Of a stretch of DNA of 64,000 nucleotides, positions 55,739 through 64,000 are shown piece by piece; within the stretch, counting starts at the first letter, position 1, and each line of letters begins with the position of its first letter. The stretch is from positions 1,892 to 65,891 of the forward strand of contig NZ_SMLZ01000108.1 in assembly GCF_009711415.1 (NCBI RefSeq), written 5' to 3'. A program made the position numbers and the translations under genes. This DNA comes from Roseibium denhamense (GTDB taxonomy: Bacteria; Pseudomonadota; Alphaproteobacteria; Rhizobiales; Stappiaceae). The notes beneath the pieces are model-generated. The model was given only the letters and a program-made list of their open reading frames with translations, was not told the origin of the DNA and made no database searches.

Positions 55739-57778
55739 ATGAGTGCAAAAAACGATCTCTTTGCTGGCAATGCGGCCGTTTCCGCTTCTATCCCGGAGAC
55801 AGCCCCTGCTCCGAAGCCGCAGAGGACACCTACTCCAGCGCCTGAGACCAACGAGTACTCCGCAGCCGATATTGAAGTGCTGGAGGGCCTCGAGCCCGTC
55901 CGCCGCCGCCCTGGAATGTATATCGGCGGCACCGATGAAAAAGCATTGCATCATCTTTTTGCGGAAGTCATCGACAACTCGATGGACGAGGCGGTCGCGG
56001 GCCATGCGACTTGGATTGACGTTACCCTGGGCGCGGATGGCTATTTGACGATTGTCGATAACGGCCGCGGCATACCGGTGGATCCACATCCGAAATTTAA
56101 GGACAAGTCCGCACTCGAAGTCATCATGACGACACTCCATGCAGGCGGTAAGTTCGACAGCAAGGTGTATGAAACGTCGGGCGGCCTGCATGGTGTCGGT
56201 GTCTCGGTCGTGAATGCCTTGTCGGAAGAACTGGTCGTCGAGGTCGCAAGGGCGCGCAAGCTTTACCGGCAGACTTTCCGGCGCGGTCAGCCTCAGGGCG
56301 GCCTTGAAAATGTCGGCGACACACAAAACCGCCGCGGGACATCGGTACGGTTCAAGCCCGATCAGGAGATCTTCGGGAAAGGCGCGAAGTTTCAGCCTGC
56401 CCGCCTGCTCAAGATGGCACGCTCAAAAGCGTATCTGTTCGGCGGCGTCGAAATACGCTGGCATTGTGCTCAAGAGCTTTTGAGCGAGAAGGACGAAACA
56501 CCGGCGGATGCAGTCTTCCACTTCCCCGGCGGTTTGAAGGACTTTCTCGGCGAAAAACTTGCCAAGGAGCGCCGCGTTGTCGAAGACGTGTTCGCAGGCA
56601 GGACAGACAAGACCGGCAAGCACGGGTCTGTTGAATGGGCTGTCAGCTGGTTCGCCGGCGATGGCTTCGTCAATTCCTACTGTAATACGGTTCCAACGCC
56701 CGAAGGCGGCACGCATGAGGCAGGCTTCCGCTATGCCCTCCTGCGCGGCCTGAAAGCCTATGGCGAACTGACCAGCAACAAAAAGGCCGCCCTCATCACG
56801 GGCGATGATGTCATGACATCCGCTGGCGGCATGCTGTCGGTTTTCATCCGCGAACCCGAGTTTGTCGGCCAGACCAAAGACAAACTCGCAACCAACGAAG
56901 CCACGCGCATCACTGAAAATGCGGTCCGTGACGCATTCGACCACTGGCTGACGGCCTCTCCGAACCAGGCCAACAAGCTTCTGGAATGGGTCATTGACCG
57001 GGCCGAAGAACGTTTGCGCCGGCGGCAAGAGAAAGACGTTGCCCGCAAGACAGCGGTCCGGAAACTGCGTTTGCCCGGCAAACTTGCCGATTGTTCGGCC
57101 AATCAGGCGGATAACACCGAGCTGTTCATCGTGGAGGGCGACTCGGCGGGCGGGTCGGCCAAACAGGCGCGGAACCGGTCCAATCAGGCTGTCCTTCCCT
57201 TGCGCGGCAAGATTTTGAACGTTGCCAATGCCGGCCGGGACAAGCTGGCATCCAATCAGCAGCTCGCAGATCTTATCCAGGCGCTTGGCTGCGGAACGCG
57301 GTCAAGCTACCGGGATGAAGACCTGCGGTATGACCGGGTCATCATCATGACCGACGCGGATGTGGACGGCGCTCACATCGCCTCGCTGCTCATTACGTTC
57401 TTCTACCGGGAAATGCCGGAAATGATCCGGCAAGGCCATTTGTATCTGGCCGTTCCGCCGCTCTACCGCCTCAGCCAAGGCGGAAAAACAGTCTATGCAC
57501 GCGATGATGCCCACAAGGACGAGCTGCTAGGCACCGTGTTCAAGGGCAAGTCGAAAGTGGAGATTGGCCGGTTCAAAGGCCTTGGTGAGATGTTGCCGGC
57601 ACAGCTGAAAGAAACAACGATGGACCCTGCAAAACGGTCCCTCCTTCAGGTGTCGGTCGAGGAAGACGCGATTGCAGAAACAAATGACTCCGTCGAACAA
57701 CTCATGGGCAACAAGCCGGAAGCCCGCTTCCGCTTCATCCAGGAAAATGCGGAGTTTGCCGAAGACCTGGATATATGA
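55739..57778 (+). CDS. parE: DNA topoisomerase IV subunit B
   Basis: ATPase subunit of the decatenase. 679 residues; GHKL ATP site with EVIDNSMDEAVAGHA and GVGVSVVNALSEELVVEVAR, TOPRIM EGDSAGGSAKQARNR and MTDADVDGAHIASLL, C-terminal GRFKGLGEMLPAQLKETTMD. The TOPRIM-proximal spacing and length fit ParE rather than GyrB. MSAKNDLFAG at 55739 begins an extra Pro-rich N-terminal tail of about 40 residues before the GHKL domain. Confidence 0.93.
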   Translation: MSAKNDLFAGNAAVSASIPETAPAPKPQRTPTPAPETNEYSAADIEVLEGLEPVRRRPGMYIGGTDEKALHHLFAEVIDNSMDEAVAGHATWIDVTLGADGYLTIVDNGRGIPVDPHPKFKDKSALEVIMTTLHAGGKFDSKVYETSGGLHGVGVSVVNALSEELVVEVARARKLYRQTFRRGQPQGGLENVGDTQNRRGTSVRFKPDQEIFGKGAKFQPARLLKMARSKAYLFGGVEIRWHCAQELLSEKDETPADAVFHFPGGLKDFLGEKLAKERRVVEDVFAGRTDKTGKHGSVEWAVSWFAGDGFVNSYCNTVPTPEGGTHEAGFRYALLRGLKAYGELTSNKKAALITGDDVMTSAGGMLSVFIREPEFVGQTKDKLATNEATRITENAVRDAFDHWLTASPNQANKLLEWVIDRAEERLRRRQEKDVARKTAVRKLRLPGKLADCSANQADNTELFIVEGDSAGGSAKQARNRSNQAVLPLRGKILNVANAGRDKLASNQQLADLIQALGCGTRSSYRDEDLRYDRVIIMTDADVDGAHIASLLITFFYREMPEMIRQGHLYLAVPPLYRLSQGGKTVYARDDAHKDELLGTVFKGKSKVEIGRFKGLGEMLPAQLKETTMDPAKRSLLQVSVEEDAIAETNDSVEQLMGNKPEARFRFIQENAEFAEDLDI

Positions 57779-57872
57779 CCTTGGGTAAAAACGTTTGCGT
57801 TGCACCTTGAAAAAAGGTTACTGCATAGAACGGTGACCACTACATGCCAATTTGTTGCGTTGTGCCAGGCCC

Positions 57873-58604
57873 ATGCTAACCCGCGTATATAGTCTGATAG
57901 ACCGCCGCCACCGGCCGCTCCGCAACCACGTTTATCTGGTATTTCCGGACTTCAATATTGCCTATGCCCGCGTTAACGAGACCGCGTTCAAATTGCTTGA
58001 ACCAGTTTTGCTCAAACTTGCCGGCATTCACGACATCTCTCCGTGTCCCGGACACTTTGACCGGGAAGAACTGGTTTCCGAAACCAAACTTTTTCATGGA
58101 AACGTCGAGCTCCTGACCGCTCGCGAACTGAAAAGACGGTATCCGGACATTAAAACCGTTGCCTGGGTGCAAAATCCGCTGCACCGTCTTGCCTATTGCT
58201 ATGAAAAAATCATCAAAGGCGCCGGTGGACTGCCGTACTACTACGGAGAGCGCCGGTTCTCCCCTGATATGACGCCTGAAGACTTTGTATCCCAGGTTGC
58301 CGCAATTTCGGACCTTGAAGCCGACAACCTGTTCCGGAGCCAGTGGACCGCCCTCACCCACAAAGGCCAGTTCATCCCGGATCTGGTGCTTCAAGTCGAA
58401 CAATATGACTGCGCGCTTTCAGACTTCCTGACCGCGACACAGCTGGACTGCCCGCCGGACATGCCGGAGCGTTTCAGTCCTTCAGATTTCGTTTCTAGCG
58501 AAACGCTCAACGCCTTCAGCAGTGATCCCGTCTCTGCCCGGATCGCCAAACGCTACCGGAATGACTACCAGGCGTTTTATGAGGGGCGCTTGGCCGCCCA
58601 ATAG
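57873..58604 (+). CDS. Sulfotransferase-family-like protein
   Basis: 243 residues. VYLVFPDFNIAYARVNETAF and KTVAWVQNPLHRLAYCYEKI resemble the PAPS-binding and R-x-P-x-x-R segments of the sulfotransferase family 2 fold, with the phosphate-binding lysine not evident. It may modify a carbohydrate. MLTRVYSLID (57873) was chosen; an upstream TTG adds seven residues. It stands alone after parE. Confidence 0.6.
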   Translation: MLTRVYSLIDRRHRPLRNHVYLVFPDFNIAYARVNETAFKLLEPVLLKLAGIHDISPCPGHFDREELVSETKLFHGNVELLTARELKRRYPDIKTVAWVQNPLHRLAYCYEKIIKGAGGLPYYYGERRFSPDMTPEDFVSQVAAISDLEADNLFRSQWTALTHKGQFIPDLVLQVEQYDCALSDFLTATQLDCPPDMPERFSPSDFVSSETLNAFSSDPVSARIAKRYRNDYQAFYEGRLAAQ

Positions 58605-58913
58605 ACGATCCAGCCGGTCAAAAACTGCCGGTTCTGCCGTCCAATTATCCCAGGTGCACGGTATTCAGGTTCCAAACACTTTGAAAACTATTTCGACGGC
58701 AAGCAACCGGCAGATCGCATTGCTGGGTTTTTCAAGACGAGAAATTAACTGAGATGGCAAACTTGCCCAAAAATACTCGAATTTCTCCCGATTTAAACTC
58801 ACTGGATTATTGACACTTGAGCGCTGGACTGTAGGGTGTGCGCAAATCTGCGCGACTGGAATCCGTCCAGGCGCCGAACAATTTAAATTCACAACATCCG
58901 GGCAACCCGCTCT
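58605..58913. other. Intergenic region upstream of the DEAD-box helicase
   Basis: About 310 bases, AT-rich in 58700-58810, with a promoter candidate at 58810-58837 and ATTTAAAT at 58881-58888 before the helicase start. No gene supported. Confidence 0.5.
58810..58837 (+). promoter_or_regulatory. Candidate promoter of the DEAD-box helicase gene
   Basis: TTGACA (58810-58815), 16 bases, then TAGGGT (58832-58837): perfect -35, poor -10. The leader would be about 70 bases. Confidence 0.35.
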
Positions 58914-60359
58914 ATGGCATTTGATACTCTCGGTCTTAGCGAGAAGGTCCTCGCTGCAGTTGAAGCAGCAGGTTATAAAGAACCTACAGCGATCCAATCA
59001 GGCGCGATCCCCCAGGTTCTTGAACGGCGCGACATCCTTGGGATTGCGCAAACCGGAACGGGCAAAACGGCAAGCTTCACGCTGCCCATGCTCACCCTTC
59101 TGGAAAAAGGCCGTGCCCGCGCCCGGATGCCCCGTACGCTTATTTTGGAGCCGACCCGGGAACTTGCCGCTCAGGTTCAAGAGAACTTTGAGAAATACGG
59201 CACCAATCACAAATTGAATGTCGCGCTTTTGATCGGCGGCGTCTCTTTTGCCGAACAAGACAAGAAACTGGACCGCGGAACTGACGTGCTGATCGCGACC
59301 CCGGGCCGTTTGCTTGATCATTTCGAACGCGGAAAACTGCTCCTCCAAGGTGTCGAAATTCTCGTCATCGACGAGGCGGACCGGATGCTCGACATGGGCT
59401 TCATTCCGGACATTGAGCGCATCTGCAAACTGATCCCGTTCACCCGGCAGACGCTGTTCTTCTCCGCAACCATGCCGCCTGAAATTCAGCGTCTGACAGA
59501 GACTTTTCTGCAGAACCCGGCCCGGATCGAAGTGGCCCCGACCTCCTCGACCAATGACAGCGTTACGCAGGTTCTCAAAGCGTCCCAGCCGAAGGACTTT
59601 GAGAAGCGCGAGACTTTGCGCGAGTTGCTTCAGGAAGCCGAAGACCTGAAAAACGCAATCGTCTTTTGCAACCGCAAACGGGATGTGTCGACACTGTTCC
59701 GCTCTCTCGAACGGCATGATTACAGTGTTGGGGCGCTTCATGGCGACATGGACCAGCGCACCCGGATGATGATGCTTGATAACTTCCGCAAGGGCACTAT
59801 TAAACTTCTTGTCGCGAGCGACGTTGCTGCCCGCGGCCTGGACATTCCGGAAGTAAGCCACGTCTTTAACTTTGACGTGCCGATCAACGCGGAAGACTAC
59901 GTGCACAGGATCGGACGTACCGGCCGTGCGGGACGCAAGGGCACTGCCTACACTTTGGTAACCGGTGACGATCAGAAATACCTGTCTGCAATCGAAGCCC
60001 TTATCAAGAAATCCATTGATTGGCAGGGAGAGCCGATCGACTTCGAAGAGGCTGCCAAGGAACGCAAGTCGCGCCGGAAATCGGGCAAAAGCCAGAAGGC
60101 CAAGACAAACGACAATGAGGCAGCAGAGGCTCCGGCCAAACCGGCCCGCCGCCAGCGCGGTGGCTCCAAGTCCAGAAGTGAAAGCGTGGAGCAACCCGAA
60201 GTGCAAACCGAACAGGCAGGACCGTCACCTGTGTCAAACATCAGTCAGCGACAGCCCGTGAAAAAGCAGAAAAACAGCCGTCAGGAACCCGCCTTTGGGG
60301 CAGGCGTTCATATCCCGGCTTTCCTTCTGAGAGAGCCCCGGCCCAAAAAAGCGTCGTAA
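58914..60359 (+). CDS. DEAD-box ATP-dependent RNA helicase, RhlE-like
   Basis: 481 residues with all core motifs: Q motif (YKEPTAIQSGAIPQVL), I AQTGTGKT, Ia PTRELA, II DEADRMLDMGF, III SAT, V VASDVAARGLDIPEV and VI HRIGRTGRAGR. The C-terminal tail (about 375-481) is Lys/Arg/Gln-rich, as in RhlE-type cold-shock or ribosome-assembly helicases. Single gene. Confidence 0.93.
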   Translation: MAFDTLGLSEKVLAAVEAAGYKEPTAIQSGAIPQVLERRDILGIAQTGTGKTASFTLPMLTLLEKGRARARMPRTLILEPTRELAAQVQENFEKYGTNHKLNVALLIGGVSFAEQDKKLDRGTDVLIATPGRLLDHFERGKLLLQGVEILVIDEADRMLDMGFIPDIERICKLIPFTRQTLFFSATMPPEIQRLTETFLQNPARIEVAPTSSTNDSVTQVLKASQPKDFEKRETLRELLQEAEDLKNAIVFCNRKRDVSTLFRSLERHDYSVGALHGDMDQRTRMMMLDNFRKGTIKLLVASDVAARGLDIPEVSHVFNFDVPINAEDYVHRIGRTGRAGRKGTAYTLVTGDDQKYLSAIEALIKKSIDWQGEPIDFEEAAKERKSRRKSGKSQKAKTNDNEAAEAPAKPARRQRGGSKSRSESVEQPEVQTEQAGPSPVSNISQRQPVKKQKNSRQEPAFGAGVHIPAFLLREPRPKKAS

Positions 60360-60467
60360 CGTCACTTATCCGCTGACTTTACCGTTACGCTTAATCGCTT
60401 CTTAATTCTTCCAGCCGACCTTGGAACCTGATCTTGCGACCATGTGGGGTGGATTCGCAGGAGATGG

Positions 60468-61541
60468 ATGAGAGAAGCTATGTCTGACGAAGATGATCAT
60501 AAACGCACCATCACTTATGGTGAGTCTGCGATCGGCTATATCAAAAAGAATACGCTGCCCGCTTATCCGCGCTCTTACGAGCTCTGGTACACCTATTCTG
60601 CTGGATATAATCAGGGACTGAACAGAGCTGTCAACGAAACCATCAAGGAACATGGCCGGATCAGCACAGACCATATGCTGAACCTTTACGGCCGCTTCCT
60701 CTCCCCCACACGCCTGGGCGACCGCCTCGATGAGGTCGGGACAAAAGTTTCAAGTGAAGTCGAAGAACTCGTTGAGACGCTCAAGTTGAGCGCTGATGCC
60801 ACGTCCGACTACGGAACGGCGCTGGAGCAGGCCGGGGAACGGATCAAATCCGTCAAGGATGCCAGCAAGCTGCAAATGTATGTGACGCATTTGGTCAAAT
60901 CGACACAAAACGCGGTCGTGTCGAACCGGAAGCTGGAAACGCAGCTCTTGGAATCCAAAAAGCATATCGAAAAGCTGCAATCGTCCTTGGAAGCGATTCG
61001 GTACGAGTCGCTTACAGACGAGCTGACTACGCTCAACAACCGCAAACACTTTGAAAACTCAATCGAACGTGTGATCGAACACGCAAAGGAGAGCCGCCGT
61101 GGCTTTACCTTGCTGATGACGGACATCGATCACTTTAAGAAGTTCAACGACACCTATGGCCACCAGACCGGAGATCAGGTTCTAAGGCTTGTCGCACTTG
61201 CCGTGAAACAGAACATCAAGGGCGAAGACGTTGCCTGCCGGTATGGCGGCGAAGAGTTTGCCCTGATCCTGCCGCATACCGGGCTGACCGAAGCTGTGGA
61301 TATCGGCGAGCGGATCCGGGAAGCCGTGCAGTCCAAGGAACTGGTCAAACGTTCAACAGGTGAAAACCTTGGCCGGGTTACGATTTCGATCGGCGTTGCT
61401 CACTTCCGTCCGCATGACACATCACACAGCATTGTTTCGCGCGCGGATGAAGCGCTTTATGCCGCAAAGGCAGACGGCCGCAACAACGTGAAAACCGAAG
61501 ACGATCTCAGCGAAAACTCTGGCAAGGAACATGTCGCCTGA
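60468..61541 (+). CDS. Diguanylate cyclase (GGDEF domain)
   Basis: Makes cyclic di-GMP. 357 residues: a soluble N-terminal helical sensor (about 1-160, no membrane segment), a coiled coil and a GGDEF domain with DELTTLNNRKHFE, LLMTDIDHFKKFNDTYGHQT and the active site RYGGEEFALIL. The inhibitory site RxxD is KGED, so product inhibition may be weak. ATG at 60468 follows AGGAGA; 60480 is an alternative. Confidence 0.92.
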   Translation: MREAMSDEDDHKRTITYGESAIGYIKKNTLPAYPRSYELWYTYSAGYNQGLNRAVNETIKEHGRISTDHMLNLYGRFLSPTRLGDRLDEVGTKVSSEVEELVETLKLSADATSDYGTALEQAGERIKSVKDASKLQMYVTHLVKSTQNAVVSNRKLETQLLESKKHIEKLQSSLEAIRYESLTDELTTLNNRKHFENSIERVIEHAKESRRGFTLLMTDIDHFKKFNDTYGHQTGDQVLRLVALAVKQNIKGEDVACRYGGEEFALILPHTGLTEAVDIGERIREAVQSKELVKRSTGENLGRVTISIGVAHFRPHDTSHSIVSRADEALYAAKADGRNNVKTEDDLSENSGKEHVA

Positions 61542-61600
61542 TCTGGGCAGACAAATCCTTCGCGCATTCCCGGCCCTTTCCGAAAACACCTCACAGAGCT

Positions 61601-62263
61601 TCAAGCGCTGGCGTTTAATCCCATTTGCCAGAAATCCGCTTCCAGACGGCTAGCCTTTTCAAACAGGGACAGCACACGAGGATATCGCGTTTCGGTGAGA
61701 TAGGCCTCTCCGGTTCTGTCCATCCAGGCACCAAACCCCTTTGCCAGGTCCTGATAGGCATCGCCGCCGTATTCCAGGACCCACCTGTGATAAGGATTTG
61801 CCTCGGCTGCCGAACCACCCTTCAAGAGCGCTGCTCCGATTTCCGCATAGCCAATCACACACGGAGCAAGGGCCGCCTGGAGGTCAAGAAGGTCACCGGA
61901 CATGCCAGCGTCAAGCACAAACCGCGTGTAGGCCATGGTCGGCGTATCTTCGGGCGCCTTTTCAATATCTTCGCGCGACATGCCCCAGGAGCCGCAAAGC
62001 TCCAGATGCAGGTCCAGCTCAACATCGAGAATCGCCTTCACGCCTTCCAGGGATTGGCGCATGTCATCGACGCTCGGGCTCTTATAGACAGCAAGCGCAT
62101 AGGCCCGGGCAAACTGGATCAAAAACAGATAATCCTGCACCAGATAGTGCTTGAAGGCATTTAGGGGAAGCTCACCGCTGCCAAGTTGGCGTACAAATTC
62201 ATGGTCAACGTAAGCCGACCATTGCGGTGCCGCTTCCGCCTTCAACCGATCAAAAAGTTTCAC
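61601..62263 (-). CDS. tenA: Aminopyrimidine aminohydrolase / thiaminase II TenA
   Basis: Salvages thiamine breakdown products by cleaving aminopyrimidines. 220 residues, all-helical; catalytic Cys in QAALAPCVIGYAEIGAALL, conserved FKHYLVQDYLFLIQFARAYA and the terminal Glu region KASRLEADFWQMGL. It begins 26 bases after sufA, probably on the same transcript. Confidence 0.92.
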   Translation of the reverse strand: MKLFDRLKAEAAPQWSAYVDHEFVRQLGSGELPLNAFKHYLVQDYLFLIQFARAYALAVYKSPSVDDMRQSLEGVKAILDVELDLHLELCGSWGMSREDIEKAPEDTPTMAYTRFVLDAGMSGDLLDLQAALAPCVIGYAEIGAALLKGGSAAEANPYHRWVLEYGGDAYQDLAKGFGAWMDRTGEAYLTETRYPRVLSLFEKASRLEADFWQMGLNASA

Positions 62264-62289
62264 TGGAAAAGATCCGATATGTACAGGTG

Positions 62290-62676
62290 TTATTGAGGGC
62301 GCGCCATCGCGGGCAGTTCCGCCGCCTGAAGCGACACGGACTCACCGCAGCCACAGGCAGAAACCTCATTCGGATTTTTAAAGATAAATCCCGAACGGAA
62401 CTTGGTCACTTCAAAATCCATCTCGGTGCCGAGCAAAAAGAGAACTGCTGACGGATCCACAAAGATTTTGGCGCCCTTGTCTTCGATCAGATCGTCGCCT
62501 GGTTTCGCTTCTTCGACCAGGTCCATGGCGTATTCCATGCCTGCGCAGCCACCTTTTTTGATCCCGACCCGCAGACCCAGAGCAGGCTTGTCAGCGTTTT
62601 CAACGAGTTCGCAGACCCGTTCCGCAGCGGCGTCGGTCAAAGTCAGAACCTGGAATTTAGCGGCAGAAGCCATCAT
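62290..62676 (-). CDS. sufA: SufA-type iron-sulfur carrier
   Basis: 128 residues of the A-type carrier family, with cysteines in KKGGCAGMEYAMD and SACGCGESVSL. CAGMEY and the suf context point to SufA/IscA rather than ErpA. MASAAKFQV at 62673 is an alternative start. It follows sufT by 69 bases. Confidence 0.92.
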   Translation of the reverse strand: MMASAAKFQVLTLTDAAAERVCELVENADKPALGLRVGIKKGGCAGMEYAMDLVEEAKPGDDLIEDKGAKIFVDPSAVLFLLGTEMDFEVTKFRSGFIFKNPNEVSACGCGESVSLQAAELPAMARPQ

Positions 62677-62745
62677 TTCCTCTCAAGCAGACACAGGAGT
62701 TTAACCTGATATAGGAACTCAGCTTAAGGATACAAACGGAAGAAC

Positions 62746-63141
62746 TCAATACCAGTTGAGTGCGACCTTGGCTTCATCGGACATACGATCCGGTGTCCAG
62801 GGCGGGTCGAACACCATATCAACTGTCACCGGCCCAACACCCGCAACGGAGGCGACGGCATTTTCGACCCATCCGGGCATCTCTCCGGCCACCGGACAGC
62901 CTGGCGCTGTCAGGGTCATATCGATGTTGATGGACCGGTCGTCCTCGATATCCACCTTGTAGATCAAACCCAGCTCATAGATGTCACACGGGATTTCCGG
63001 ATCGTAGACGGTTTTCAACGCGCCGATAATATCCGTCGTGAGCTGCTCAAGCTCGGCTTGAGGTATAGCGCACTTTCCAGACACTTCAGCCTGAGGCGCT
63101 TCACCAGCGGTGTTCGTATCGATTGTTGTTGCATCTTCCAT
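62746..63141 (-). CDS. sufT: SUF system maturation protein SufT (DUF59/MIP18)
   Basis: 131 residues: DPEIPCDIYELGLIYKVDIE, LTAPGCPVAGEMPGWVENAV with the conserved Cys, and FDPPWTPDRMSDEAK, all typical of SufT/YitW-type DUF59 proteins. ATG at 63141 has AGGA ten bases upstream, 13 bases after the sufS stop; a TTG start at 63162 would overlap sufS. Confidence 0.92.
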   Translation of the reverse strand: MEDATTIDTNTAGEAPQAEVSGKCAIPQAELEQLTTDIIGALKTVYDPEIPCDIYELGLIYKVDIEDDRSINIDMTLTAPGCPVAGEMPGWVENAVASVAGVGPVTVDMVFDPPWTPDRMSDEAKVALNWY

Positions 63142-63154
63142 CTTGGAACCGTCC

Positions 63155-64000
63155 TTACCCAAAGAAGCTCTGGGCTTTCAAAAGCGCATCATACAATGCG
63201 TCCACTTCGGAGTGCGTGTTGTACATGCCGAAACTTGCCCTGCATGTAGAGGTAACACCATATCTTGCCAAGAGCGGCTGAGCGCAATGGGTCCCGGCCC
63301 GGACGGCAACCCCGGCCCGGTCGATGATTGTCGCAACATCGTGCGCGTGGGCACCCTGAATTTCAAAGGACACAATCGCGCCTTTTCCCGGGGCCTCTCC
63401 AAAAATACGCAAAGAATTGATTTCCTTGAGCTTCTGATGCGCATAAGACTTCAGTTCAGCTTCATGGCGGGCAATCGCATCGCGGCCAATCGCATCCATG
63501 TAGTCAAGCGCTGCGCCCAAACCAATCGCCTGAACGATGGGTGGCGTTCCCGCCTCAAACCGGTGCGGAGGATCATTGTATGTGATGGTGTCTTCCATCA
63601 CATCGAGGATCATTTCCCCGCCGCCCTGGAAAGGGCGGAGTTTCTTCAGCCATTCCGGCTTGCCCCACAAGACGCCGATCCCGGACGGGCCATAAACCTT
63701 GTGTCCGGTGAAGGCATAAAAATCACACTCAAGCTCCTGCACATCAACATGCATATGAACCGCAGCCTGGCTGCCATCGACCAGCACCGGTATCCCGCGG
63801 TCATGTGCAATCCGGCAAACTTCCTTGATGGGAACAACAGTTCCCAGGACGTTCGACATATGCGTGATGGCCACCAGCTTTGTGCGGTCGCTCAACGCAT
63901 CCTTGAAGGCATCGAGATCAAAGGACCCATCCTCGCGGACATAGACCCATTTCAACACCGCGCCATTGCGTTCGCGGTGGAAATGCCAGGGCACAATGTT
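63155..64000 (-). CDS. sufS: Cysteine desulfurase SufS, 5' part outside the window
   Basis: PLP enzyme that mobilises sulfur from cysteine for iron-sulfur assembly. 281 residues are visible up to the window edge, open throughout. PLP lysine in FYAFTGHKVYGPSGIGVLWG, catalytic Cys in VRAGTHCAQPLLARYG, and SNVLGTVVPIKEVCRIAH identify a group II desulfurase. sufT and sufA follow; sufBCD would be expected beyond the right edge. Confidence 0.95.
   Translation of the reverse strand, partial: NIVPWHFHRERNGAVLKWVYVREDGSFDLDAFKDALSDRTKLVAITHMSNVLGTVVPIKEVCRIAHDRGIPVLVDGSQAAVHMHVDVQELECDFYAFTGHKVYGPSGIGVLWGKPEWLKKLRPFQGGGEMILDVMEDTITYNDPPHRFEAGTPPIVQAIGLGAALDYMDAIGRDAIARHEAELKSYAHQKLKEINSLRIFGEAPGKGAIVSFEIQGAHAHDVATIIDRAGVAVRAGTHCAQPLLARYGVTSTCRASFGMYNTHSEVDALYDALLKAQSFFG

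Noticed and set aside
58998-60206. 402-codon - strand open frame
   Set aside because: Antisense of the DEAD-box helicase, whose motifs are all present.
1-64000. tRNA genes, insertion sequences, prophage or defence islands
   Set aside because: No cloverleaf-like T-loop words in the gaps, no transposase or integrase, no terminal repeats flanking any gene block.

Overview
The window reads as the chromosome of a marine-type alphaproteobacterium, most like the Stappiaceae (Roseibium/Labrenzia/Stappia) in Hyphomicrobiales. This rests on gene content and order, not on a database search. A long run follows the usual alphaproteobacterial order: xth-erpA-dgt-argS-SPOR-nagZ-scpAB-tatABC-serS-surE-pcm-nlpD-yajC-secD-secF. 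Further support comes from an ExoR-like Sel1 protein, DUF1127 genes paired with CCUCCUCCC hairpin RNAs, and GC-rich codon use.

Layout. (1) 1-4255: 3' part of a giant adhesin with 101-residue cadherin-like repeats and RTX calcium-binding repeats, broken by five single-base frame changes, followed by a convergent HlyD-type type I secretion adaptor. (2) 5.8-15.4 kb: phenylacetate (paa) catabolic cluster, paaG-paaI-paaK on + and paaX, paaA-B-C-D-E-Z on -. The epoxidase, epoxide isomerase, ring-opening/aldehyde-oxidising enzyme, CoA ligase, thioesterase and repressor are all present; the beta-oxidation steps (paaF, paaH, paaJ) are not. (3) 15.5-19.0 kb: a lone zinc-binding protein ZnuA behind a Zur-like palindrome, and a large L,D-transpeptidase. 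(4) 19.3-23.4 kb: divergent ssb and uvrA. (5) 23.4-26.9 kb: accessory region with two modules, each a 49-residue DUF1127 gene followed by hairpins carrying CCTCCTCCC in the loop (cuckoo/CcsR-like small RNAs). Between them lies an unrecognised secreted Cys-containing protein; a ClpP/crotonase-fold membrane-anchored protein follows. (6) 27.3-31.2 kb: trmFO, a methyltransferase, a GrpB-family protein, and NDUFAF6-like and NDUFAF3-like proteins. (7) 31.3-53.6 kb: the conserved protein-export, tRNA-charging, cell-division and DNA-metabolism block, interrupted by an ABC ATPase gene and an esterase gene. (8) 53.8-64 kb: a small secreted protein, ExoR-like protein, parE, a sulfotransferase-like protein, a DEAD-box helicase, a diguanylate cyclase, and the 3' end of a suf operon (sufS-sufT-sufA) followed by tenA.

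The most interesting material is the pair of DUF1127/CCUCCUCCC-RNA modules. Their loop sequence is exactly complementary over nine bases to the ribosome-binding site of paaA. Other points are an 11-base word shared by both paa promoter regions and the repeat-phased frame breaks in the adhesin. No tRNA, rRNA, CRISPR array, insertion sequence or prophage was seen.
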